DNA of 45,000 nucleotides from Anaeromyces robustus (taxonomy: Eukaryota > Neocallimastigomycota > Neocallimastigomycetes > Neocallimastigales > Neocallimastigaceae), in contig MCFG01000103.1 in NCBI GenBank assembly GCA_002104895.1, positions 1-45,000 of the forward strand. The letters are read 5' to 3'. The position numbers and the translations under genes were made by a program. Shown here piece by piece: positions 15,272-45,000 of the stretch (the first letter of the stretch is position 1; every line of letters begins with the position of its first letter). Below the pieces are notes generated by a model. That model was not told the DNA's origin. It ran no database searches and saw only the letters and a list, made by a program, of their open reading frames with translations.

Positions 15272-15348
15272 TCTACTAAATTTTTATCATTTTAAGAATA
15301 TATTTTTATTATTTTATATATATTATATAAAACTAATTTAAAGAAAAT
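14122..15348. other. AT-rich intergenic spacer with homopolymer and triplet tracts
   Basis: No gene seen. It contains A-rich blocks (14570-14642), an A run at 14852-14877, a mixed ATT-to-AGT triplet tract at 14881-14931 and an (AAT)n tract at 15232-15270. It runs from the end of the spectrin-like gene to the start of the zinc-ribbon gene; both are on the plus strand. Confidence 0.7.
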
Positions 15349-16702
15349 ATGGAATCATTTGAACAACGTCATGAAAAAGGTATTGCTAATATGGGTGAAT
15401 TACTTTTAAAAGGATATGTAAGTTTATTTAAATTTTAATATTGTATAATAATATGAAATTTTTATTAATTTATATACTTTATTTTTCATTATATAATAGA
15501 TTATGTCCGCAGAAGCTTGTGCTAATTGCAATGTAAAAGGAATATGAATATAAAATATTTAATATTAGAAATAAAAATATTTGCAATAAATTAAATTCAA
15601 AAAAAATTATTTATTCTTATGTATTTTTAATTAATATATTACAATAAATAATAAGTGTGTTCTTTTTAAAAAGACTAGAAACAGTCCATTATTCTGTCCA
15701 ATTTGTGATGAAGGAGAAACTAAGAAAGAAAATAAAAATAATAATGAAAAAATAATAAAACAAAAAAATGAAAATTTGGAAAAAGAATCGAAGAGTACAT
15801 TAACCAATTAAAATATCTAATTATATATTTAAATAACTACTTTTTAATTATCTTTTATACTTTATAGTTAATTCATTTTAAAAATTAAATATATATATAT
15901 TCAATTTATAATTAAATAATTATTATAGCTAATAATAATGATGAGAATAGTAATCAAATTAATATTTTTAAAAATGGTACGTACATAATATATAATATAA
16001 AAATTTATCAATTAAAAATTCTAATTATATAATTAATTATTTTTAATTATCTTTATTTTATATTTAATTAATTTAATAATTATTTATTTATAAATTGAAT
16101 TATATATTAATTATTAATAGTTAATAATAATGATGAGAAAAATAATCAAATTAATATTTCAAAAAATGATGTCAATTCAAAAATGTCAAAATTATTATTA
16201 GCTGGCTGGACTTTAACTAATGATAATTGCCCATTTTGTGTTGGAGTAAATATAATTAAAAAATATTATAAATTTTATTAAATGTTTAATTAATTATTCA
16301 ATATAATTTTTATTCAATATATTTTTTAAGATACCATTAATGAGAAATAAAGAAAAAGAACAGTTTTGTGTTAAATGTGAAAAGTAATTATTGATAATTT
16401 CATAATATATTAAGAATTAAATATGAAATATAATATTTTATGTTGAATAAAAAATTAAAAAAAAAAAAAATATTATGTTATTTAAAGGTCTTTTATAAAT
16501 GAGGAGGAAGCTAAAAAACAAGGAATGACAATTAATAGTGGAAAAATAGATAATATTGAATCAAATAAAGATAAACAAAAACAATTAGAAAATAAAACCA
16601 TTAAACATACATTAGAAAATGAAAATTTTGTACCAGATAAGGTTTTTTATTTTTTTCTTTTTATTTTTTTCAATAAAAATATTTATGTATTTAAATAATA
16701 AC

Positions 16703-16755
<53 letters not shown>

Positions 16756-17023
16756 TTATTATTTCTTATATATTAAATAGGAATATGTTAAAAAAGAAAA
16801 AATATTAGTTAATGATTCTCTTTCGGAAGAAGTAAAAATTGAATGTTCAAAAACTTCAACTGCTCTACTTCATCAATTGACATTTTTAAGAAATAAATTA
16901 GAAGTCATTAATGATAATAATGATTATATGATTCCAAATATTCAATATACAATGAATATTTGTGACGCAATTACAAGTGTTATTAAAGCTTTGAATGCAT
17001 GTAATACTATTAATAATAATTAG
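15349..17023 (+). CDS. Tandem ZNRD2/SSSCA1-type (UPF0148) zinc-ribbon protein
   Basis: Exons 15349-15417, 15500-15532, 15656-15794, 15929-15976, 16121-16245, 16331-16383, 16488-16641 and 16781-17023 join in phase to 287 aa. The family mark is a helix ending LLL-x-G-[WY] followed by a C-x2-C...C-x2-C ribbon. Unit 1 has MGELLLKGY, then CANC (C30, C33) and CPIC (C48, C51). Unit 2 has SKLLLAGWTLT, then CPFC (C133, C136), IPLMRNKE and CVKC (C151, C154). All eight zinc ligands are present. A charged linker and a C-terminal helical segment (ALLHQLTFLRNKLEVI, then CDAITSVIKAL) follow, as is usual in eukaryotic members. The human relative is the centromere autoantigen p27; its biochemical role is poorly defined. 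The odd feature is two ribbons in one protein, with the linker exon duplicated. Without splicing at 15795 the frame stops soon after (TAA at 15810-15812), so a one-ribbon isoform is possible. Confidence 0.85.
15805..16168 (+). repeat. Tandem intron+exon duplication inside the zinc-ribbon gene
   Basis: Copy 1 (about 15805-15976) and copy 2 (about 16009-16168) each start with CAATTAAAA, share an AT-rich intron part containing TTTTTAATTATCTTT, and end in a near-identical exon. Exon 15929-15976 and the first 48 bases of exon 16121-16245 match at about 43 of 48 positions. Both encode a segment with NNNDE...NQINI. Confidence 0.8.
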
Positions 17024-17676
17024 AAATAATTAGAAAATCGATAAAATAAAATAAAATAAAATAAAATAAAATAAAATAAAATAAAATAAAATAAAATAAA
17101 ATAAAATAAAATAAAATAAAATAAAATAAAATAAAATAAAATAAAATAAAATAAAATAAAATAAAATAAAATAAAATAAAATAAAATAAAATAAAATAAA
17201 ATAAAATAATATAAAATAAAATAAAATAAAATAAAATATAATATAATATAATATAATATAATATAATATAATATAATATAATATAATATAATATAATATA
17301 ATATAATATAATATAATATAATATAATATAATATAATAACAATTAATAACTTTATAAAACAAGAGAAATATTAATTTAATAACTATTAGGTTTTTATTAT
17401 TATTATTTTTTTTTTCTTATTTTTACTATATATTTTATTTTTATTTTTATTTTTATTTTACTTTTTATTTTTATTTTTACTTTTTATATTTATTTTATTT
17501 TTTATCTAATAATTTTATTTTATTGTATTGTTTTTAATAGCTATAATAGATTTAAATTTATTTATTCATTTATATAACTTGTTTGTATTAAAAATATTTA
17601 TCTCTAATTCAGTGAAAAATCATAAAAACAATAAATCAACATTTTTGTAAAAAAATAAATATATTCAGTAATATAT
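17024..17676. other. Convergent intergenic region
   Basis: It separates the plus-strand zinc-ribbon gene from the minus-strand XMAP215 gene. It contains the pentanucleotide satellite (listed separately), then T-rich DNA with repeated TTTTTATTTTTA-type units at 17437-17510. Transcription terminators of both genes must lie here, but no distinct signal was identified. Confidence 0.7.
17040..17337. repeat. Two-block pentanucleotide satellite: (AAAAT)n then (AATAT)n
   Basis: From about 17040 the unit ATAAA repeats nearly perfectly to about 17235, with one variant near 17206-17211. It then switches to units of AATAT up to 17337. The two units differ by one base. Long open frames on the minus strand here are only translations of the repeat. 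Confidence 0.95.
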
Positions 17677-27373
<9,697 letters not shown>

Positions 27374-28176
27374 TTTTTATTTATTATCTATTTTTAATAT
27401 TTTCATTTAAATATTAATTTAATAAAAATAATATCATTAATAAATTAAAAATATCATAAATAAGCTTTTATATGTATATAATATTTATATATATATATAG
27501 AAAAATAAATATCAAAGTTTCTTGTTTCTTATTATTACTACATATCATATCACAACATTTATGAAAATCATCCATTCATACCTTTATTGTTATTTATATA
27601 ATAATAAATGAATTTTACTCTTAAAATATTTATTTTATCATTAAAATATTTAAATATTTTTAATTAATTTTATTCTACTTTCATATATTTTATCAATATA
27701 AAGAATAAAATTAAAAGAATAATTGAAAAATAAATAAATAAAGTAAAGTAAATTATCTTTTTATAATTGAAAAATGCTTATTTTTTAATTTAAATTAATT
27801 TAAATCGGCTACTATCATTAATTTTCTTTTTTTCTTTAATATTTTTTTCTTTTTATTTAAAATATTTTTCTAATTTTTTTTTTTTTTTTTCTTTTTTATT
27901 TGATTTTTTTAATTTTTATTGAATTATTCAATTTTCTTTTCTTTATTATTATTAATAATTTACTATTTACTCAATTATTTTCAAAAAATACGCCAGTTAA
28001 AAAAAATCTTCAAAATAGTTTTTAAAAAAATATATATATAATTAAAATATATACTAATTATATTTAATTATATTGTAATATATTATAACAATAAATTTTA
28101 TAATATATAATCAAGTATTTATTAATTATATATTTGATATAAACTCATTAATTTTAATTAATAAATACTGCACATT

Positions 28177-28209
<33 letters not shown>

Positions 28210-28951
28210 ATTTTATCCTTTTTTATGAAAGTAGTTTATTTAAAAATAAATTTGTATTATAAATTTTTTTTAAAATTAAGCACATATTATTATAAAAAAT
28301 GTATATTTTTAATCAAAAAAAAAAAATTTTTTTTTGATTAAAATATTTTAGACTTTTTATATTTGATTATAATAAAATTAATAATGTATTTATTTTATTA
28401 ATATCACTATTAAAATTCAAACTTTATAAGAATAATAATACAATTATTTCTTTTTATATTAATATATTTTGTTTTTCATTTTTATTATAATTGCAATTTT
28501 AATTTATTTTTATAATGTCTTAATTATTAAGATGTATAAAAATAATATAAAGAAAAAAAATGTATAAAAATAATATAAAAAATATATATATAAAAATAAT
28601 ATAAAAAAATATGTATAAAATAGTATAAAAAAAATGAAAGATTATATAACTTTTTATTATTTATTATAATTATAATAGTGTTTATTTTAATAATGATTTT
28701 TATTTTTACTTATTTTGTCTTAAGTAATACATTATATTATAATAAAAGGTAAAAAATAAAATATAAAATTAAATAAATACAAAAAAGATAGAATTATTAC
28801 TATTTAAATATTATAAAAATAATAAATATTATCTAAAATGTTTTAAATTATTATAATAATTAAAAAATATTTTATTATAACTATTAAAATAATTATCGAT
28901 AAATTTTAGATGTAATTATAAATAATATACAAAATTTATATCTTATTCAAA
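27374..28951. other. AT-rich spacer between the XMAP215 start and the RhoGEF end
   Basis: No gene seen. The part next to 27374 should carry the XMAP215 promoter (minus strand). A T tract (~28179-28209), an A/T palindrome (28307-28343) and near-repeats of AAAAATAATATAAA at 28540-28630 are present. Confidence 0.7.
28307..28343. repeat. Inverted repeat, 17-bp arms
   Basis: TTTTAATC plus nine A (28307-28323) pairs with nine T plus GATTAAAA (28327-28343) across a 3-base centre. Much of each arm is homopolymer, so it could arise by chance. It could form an A-tract hairpin. Confidence 0.7.
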
Positions 28952-35074
<6,123 letters not shown>

Positions 35075-35918
35075 AGTTTTTTAAAAATTAAATATATTTA
35101 TGTAAATTCCCTTATATATATTTATTTTTAGTTTATTAATATAGACAACATATAAATTTTAATATTTGAACTGTAATATACTTTTATTAATTATATTTAA
35201 TCCAGATATTTCAATAATATACACAGCATATTAAAAATTATTTTATGTTTTATACTTTTTTATTAAAAAAAGGAAATATATATAATATTAATAGCAATAA
35301 ATTAAACTAAACTAAACAATTTATAAAAAATAATAATATAATCACTCTTTTTATTATATATAAATATAATTAATTTGGAGTTTATGGTTATTAAATGTGT
35401 CTTAACTGGAAATAATTACATCTATAAATAGTAGGATTTATTATTTTAACTTAATAACATTTTCTATATATATATATTATTTATACTTTTTTTTTAATAA
35501 TTATTTCTTTTAAAAAAAATTAATATTAAAGTTATGTTTATTTTTTTTAATACATTATTCCATTTAATTTATTATATTCAAAATAAAATTATACACATTT
35601 ATTAAAAGAATTCTAATTAATAAAATATGTTACTGGAGTGAATTATTTTTGTTATGAATAACAAAAATAATTCACATGCATATATATTATAAGAAAAAAA
35701 TATATATATATTTTTTTTGTAACACCAAACATTCTTAACAGAAAAGTATATATATTTATTATTCTTATATTACATTATGTAATTTTTTTTGTATTACATA
35801 AAAAAAAAAAAACACTAAATATTGATAGATTAAAAAAATTTTTTTAAACTCAAAAAAAAAAAAATAAATAAATAAATAAATAAAATAAAAAAATAATTAC
35901 CAATACAAAAGTATAAAA
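35075..35918. promoter_or_regulatory. Divergent intergenic region between RhoGEF and MGR2
   Basis: The 844-bp spacer must hold promoters for the minus-strand RhoGEF and the plus-strand MGR2. No coding potential was seen. It contains a perfect long palindrome at 35638-35675 (listed separately), long A and T runs, and an AATA-rich leader just before the MGR2 ATG. Confidence 0.6.
35638..35675. repeat. Perfect palindrome, 18-bp arms, 2-nt centre
   Basis: GTGAATTATTTTTGTTAT (35638-35655), GA, then its exact reverse complement (35658-35675). The flanking bases do not extend the pairing. It lies 244 bp before the MGR2 start and 564 bp from the RhoGEF start. It could be a cruciform, a dimeric protein-binding site or a transposon remnant. 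Confidence 0.9.
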
Positions 35919-36709
35919 ATGGTAGAAGTTGAATCATCAAATCTCGAAAAATTTAGTCGTGGAGCATTATCAGTAAATAAATTATTATTAAATTAATATT
36001 TTTAAAAGTGAAACTAAAATATAATAAATATATAAATAAATAAAAATAAAAAAAATCCTATTTCTATATATATATAAATTTTTAATTATTATAAGCTTAA
36101 TTTTTTTAAATAATATTAACATTTCCATATTTCCATATATATAATAATTATAAAGGGTGCTTCAGTTGGCCTATGTCTTGGTTTTATTTATGGTACATAT
36201 AATGTTTTAAGGTATAAAATTACATTAAAAATTATATATATATATTAAAATATAATTTATAATAATATTTATTAATATTAATTTTTTAATACATTGAAAT
36301 TGGTAAAAAAAAATTAAATTTTTTATATATAAATTAATTTTAAGAGTTGGACCAGGTAACATTTATATAATTATATAAATTTTATTTATAAAAAGTAAAA
36401 AAATATAATATACTCATAAATACTTTTTATATAACATATAATAAGGAAATGGAAGTATTACAGGAACTATAGCTAAATCCATGGGAGCATCTGCAGCATC
36501 TTTTGGTTTCTTTATGGGGTAAATTTAATAAATTTTCATTAATTAAATAATAAATATTTTTTAAAAATATTAACTAATTATAAAAAATTAAAATATAAAG
36601 TATTGGTTCACTTATTAGATCAGAAGGTCGTAAATTACCAACAACTTCTTTAATTAATGACAACTACTTTAATAAAAGCTTACTTGTTAAAGAAAAGAGA
36701 TTTAATTAA
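35919..36709 (+). CDS. MGR2: MGR2/Romo1-family TIM23 translocase subunit
   Basis: Exons 35919-35972, 36156-36211, 36345-36355, 36446-36518 and 36601-36709 join in phase to 100 aa. MGR2 sits in the mitochondrial inner membrane and guards lateral release of preproteins from TIM23. The family pattern is clear: two short Gly-rich membrane segments, GASVGLCLGFIYGTYNVLR and ASAASFGFFMGIGSLIR, joined by VGPGNGSITGTIAKSMG, matching the fungal Mgr2 order GPG...G.I.GT...M..SAA.FGFFM.IGS.IR. A polar 35-residue tail follows (REGRK-like, with RKLPTTSLINDN), longer than in animal Romo1. Exon 3 is only 11 nt (AGTTGGACCAG), yet it is required for the conserved V-G-P-G. If this is an anaerobic gut fungus the protein would act in the hydrogenosome. 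The start is the only ATG ahead of the first segment. Confidence 0.9.
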
Positions 36710-39176
36710 AATATTAAATTTAGGAATAAAATTTATATAATATATTAAATTTAAGAAAAAAATTTATAAATAATGCTCTATATAAATGAATAATATAGAA
36801 AAGTATTTTAATAAAAGTTATATAATATAAAAGTTAATCATATTTAAATATATATACATTTTATATAAACTAAAATAATTATATATTTTAATCATAAAAT
36901 AAAATAAATTATTGTTAAAATTATTTAATTATTAATATATATATAATATTTTTAACTTAATAATATGATTACATCTTATATATGAAGATGTAATCATGTT
37001 AAGATATAATAATAATAATAAGTATTAAAATAGTAATAACAATAGAAAAAATATTACAATTAAAATATATAAAATTATAACATGTAAAATAATACAATAA
37101 AATATACATAATAAACTTTTCTTTCAAAAAATTATATTAATATATTCGTTTAAATTATTATTTTTATTATATATACTTAAAAATATATTATTAAGAAAGA
37201 CTTTTTTTTAAAAAAAATTATAAATAAAAGTCTCATAAATTTATTATATCTTTAATTTTTAAATATTTTATACAAATAAAGAAAAAAAGAAAGAATGATA
37301 AGTATTGGTTACATCAAATGTTTCTTATTGATAAAAAAATATTTCAAAATATAATACTATTAAAAGTGAAAATGATATATATATATATTCATAAATACAA
37401 AATTTAATTTTATATCTTGATACATTTTTCATAAATTTATATATTTATTAAATATATATGCACTATTAAACTTTCTTTATTATATCAATATTATTATTGC
37501 TATATTACTTTGTTTATTAGTATTGTTATGAGTTTGTTCATAATAACCTTGATCATTTATTATTATAATCATATAAGAACTTCGAAAGTTTAAAAAGTTT
37601 ATTTCTAATTAATAAATAAATTATATAAAAAGTTCAAAAAAAAAAAAAAAATTAGTAGCAATTGAGCAAAATTTTCTAAAAAATTTAAATTTTTTATTCA
37701 AAATATCATACTTATAAAACCAAAAATTAAAAGAAATGAAAAAAGTTCTTCTATTATTATTAATATAAATTATATTAAAAGAATGTTATTATTAAATATA
37801 TTAAATATATGTATATATATATATATATTTATATCAAGTTTACTGTATTTAAAAAATTAATAATATTTAATTATATTGAATTTGTATTTATTACTATATT
37901 ATTAATATACAGAAAATAATTTTATATATTTATCTATTCGATAATATCAATATAATTATGAATAAAGTTATATATTATATACGTCTTATTTTTATATTTA
38001 AAAAACTTAAAAATTTTCAAAGTAATAAATAATATTTATAATATCTATTATATCTTATTAGAAAATTATATATAAAAAATCGAGAATAATGGTATGATTA
38101 ACAAAAAATACATAACTTTATGTTTAAATGTCAAATAAATATATCTAATTCATTCATTTATAAAAGATACGCAAAAAAATAAATAATAAAAAAAAGAGTT
38201 TAAAAAATATTAAAATTGTGATTTGAAATAAAAAACTAACAAAAATATAATAATATAAATATAATAAAATGAAGTAAAAGTTAAAAAATTTAAAAATTCA
38301 AAATAAATCAAAAAATTTTTAATTTTCATTAAGATTTTTGATGTTGATTAGTATGATTACACTTTTTATAATTGCATTACTATTTTTATTATTAAAAATA
38401 AATAACAAAATAAAAAATCAAAAACCTTTATAAATAAAATTTATATTTATTTCTTGTGTATTAATTTTATTTTATATTTTTTATGAATAAAATTAACTAA
38501 AATTTTATGATTTTATAAAATTTACAAAATATATGAAAAAAGAAAAAATACTAAAACTTGGTTTTAATTACCAATAATATATAATAAAACAATTCATTAG
38601 TATATAAAATTTATATATAAATGTTTATTATATAAAATTTTAAAGTTATGATTTTTTTTAAAATTACTTAAATTATTTTAAAATATAAGATTTTGTTATA
38701 ATAATTAAGTATGTGTAGTTTAGTTGAACTAAATATTCTTTTTTTTATTTAATATTTATGTAATAAATTTTTTTTTATTGTTATTTTTTTTTCGAATTAT
38801 ATTATTGTTTTAGAAATATTTAGTATTATTGTTTTTATAATTATTATTATTATTATTATTATTATATAGAATTCATTCATTATATAATCAAAATAAAATA
38901 AAATAAAAAAAAAAAAAAACTTACAAAAAATATATATTTAATTTGTCAATATTATATTATGTTTATTATCTTTTATTATTTTGTTAATACTAAAATATAT
39001 TGATATAGAAAAATTTTGAAGTTATAATTTTTCGAAATAATTAGTTGTAGTTTTTTTTTTTTTTAATTGTTATTAATGGTATAAATAAAAAAAAATATTG
39101 AAAAAAAAAATATAAAAAATAAATATTTTTATTATATTTTTAATAATTTTTTTTAATTTTTAGATTTATATAAAGT
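36710..39176. other. Gene-free AT-rich spacer
   Basis: No supported gene. It contains a 13-bp-arm hairpin (36965-36997), a faint coding-like stretch on the minus strand (about 37485-37570, see findings), an (ATT)n tract near 38839-38864 and T-rich runs before the transcription-factor start. The last few hundred bases should hold its promoter. Confidence 0.65.
36965..36997. repeat. Perfect inverted repeat, 13-bp arms, 7-nt loop
   Basis: ATGATTACATCTT (36965-36977) and AAGATGTAATCAT (36985-36997) flank ATATATG. It lies 256 bp downstream of the MGR2 stop. The arms are mixed sequence, not simple repeats. It may be a transcript hairpin, a 3' end element or a mobile-element relic. Confidence 0.85.
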
Positions 39177-42823
<3,647 letters not shown>

Positions 42824-42867
42824 TTTAAAAAATTTAGGATAAATTTTTGTGATTTAATTTTCTATAT

Positions 42868-42935
<68 letters not shown>

Positions 42936-44104
42936 AAAAATAAAATATTCACTTTTTTTGGTTTTTTAATTAAAAAAATTAAGACTTATAAAAAAAAATA
43001 AGTTGTAAAATAGAATAAACTAATTTATAATTATTGCTACATTTGTAGAAATTTATAGAAATATGAAAATAATAAATTTTGAACTTTATAATATGTAAAA
43101 AATAATAATAATTATAATTATAAAAAAAAAATAGCTATGAATAAAATTTTCTCTTCATTAAAAAAATATTTAAACAGTTTTGTAAACAAACCTTAAATTT
43201 AAAATGAAGGCGGATTAATTATTATGTTAAATTTAAATTTATATTAAATATAAGATTATATTTATATTTTAAAAAATAAAAAAAAAAAAAAAAAACTTAA
43301 AATATATATATTGCAAATAATATAATTAAAGTTTATGACCTTTTATAAAAAAAAAAACATATATATAATTTTTCAATATTGTACTATCTTAAAAATTTTT
43401 TTATACTAAATTTGAAATTCTTTTATTATTTAATGGTATTCTTGTAATATATTTAAAATATATTAATAAATTTCAACTTTAATAAATAATTTTTTTAAAT
43501 ATATTAAAAGTATTATACTATATAATAAAATATTATTCTTAATATAATCAATTATATTTTTGCATATTTTTTCAAATTGACTCCAATAAATTTAAATATC
43601 AAATTTTTATACAAACAGAAAAAATACTTAAGATTCAAATAATTTTCAAAAAAAAATATTAATATATAAATAAATACCAAATTATTTGTATAAATAAATC
43701 TTTATAAGCATAATTATTAAGTATAAAAGATAAATAACTATATATATATATAATATATCAAAAAAATAAATTTCATTACTTATATATAAAAACTTATTAA
43801 TTTATATATAAGAATATTAATAAAACTGCTTATTTAAATTATTAATTCCAATATAGTTTTACTTTTGTACATAAAGTTTTTATTAAATATATATACATAT
43901 TAACATAATAAATATTCTAATAACATAATACAACAAACAAATGAACAAATGAACAAGAAATTAATATTATAATTACATACAATAATAATATATAATATAA
44001 TAATATAAATATAAACAAATAAATATTTTATTTATTAATTATATATAAAATTAATTATATATAAAATAATTATTATTTTCTTAAATTTATGAACTACATA
44101 TATA
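42824..44104. other. Convergent AT-rich spacer
   Basis: No gene seen. It lies between the 3' ends of the transcription factor and the minus-strand gene that leaves the window. It includes a (TTTA)n tract (about 42866-42933), then AT-rich sequence with A and T runs. Confidence 0.7.
42866..42933. repeat. (TTTA)n tetranucleotide microsatellite
   Basis: About 17 TTTA units starting some 45 bp after the stop codon of the transcription factor, so probably within its 3' untranslated region. Confidence 0.93.

Positions 44105-45000
<896 letters not shown>

Noticed and set aside
17010-17362. Two 110-residue frames of repeated Ile-Leu-Phe-Tyr type
   Set aside because: They are direct translations of the pentanucleotide satellite.

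Overview
The window is extremely AT-rich eukaryotic nuclear DNA with short, AT-rich spliceosomal introns (GTAA/GTAT donors, TAG or AAG acceptors), very long (ATT)n/(AAT)n microsatellites and poly-Asn tracts. The genes point to a fungus: a Zn(2)-Cys(6) transcription factor and a fungal-type MGR2. The base composition, repeat style and intron density fit an early-diverging zoosporic fungus, most likely an anaerobic gut fungus (Neocallimastigomycota). Dictyostelium-like amoebae share the AT and poly-Asn style, but the intron density and the Zn2Cys6 factor argue against them. The organism is inferred, not proven.

Layout, left to right: (1) 93-1724 (+), an acidic Asn-rich protein of unknown function, possibly lacking 5' exons. 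(2) 1725-4607, gene-free AT-rich DNA. (3) 4608-14121 (+), a giant spectrin/spectraplakin-like actin cross-linker of about 3044 aa (two CH domains, long spectrin-type rod, basic Ser/Arg tail) with one exon of 8.5 kb. (4) 15349-17023 (+), a small protein with two ZNRD2/SSSCA1-type zinc ribbons in eight exons, followed by a pentanucleotide satellite. (5) 17677-27373 (-), a 24-exon XMAP215/Stu2/ch-TOG microtubule polymerase of about 2091 aa with five TOG domains. (6) 28952-35074 (-), an 18-exon Rho guanine-nucleotide exchange factor of about 1403 aa that I read as RGS, C1, HR1, RA, DH, PH. (7) 35919-36709 (+), the 100-aa TIM23-associated membrane protein MGR2/Romo1 in five exons. (8) 39177-42823 (+), a 908-aa Zn2Cys6 transcription factor with basic Gly-Arg-Pro/Lys motifs. 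(9) 44105-45000 (-), the 3' part of a lysine/arginine-rich protein of unknown function that runs off the window.

Three of the large genes act on the cytoskeleton: an actin cross-linker, a microtubule polymerase and a RhoGEF. They could meet in polarised growth or spindle and flagellar work, but their adjacency may be chance. The RhoGEF and MGR2 are divergently transcribed from a shared 844-bp spacer that holds a perfect 18-bp-arm palindrome. All exon joins were made by hand from phase-consistent GT/AG pairs and family resemblance. They were not checked against transcripts.
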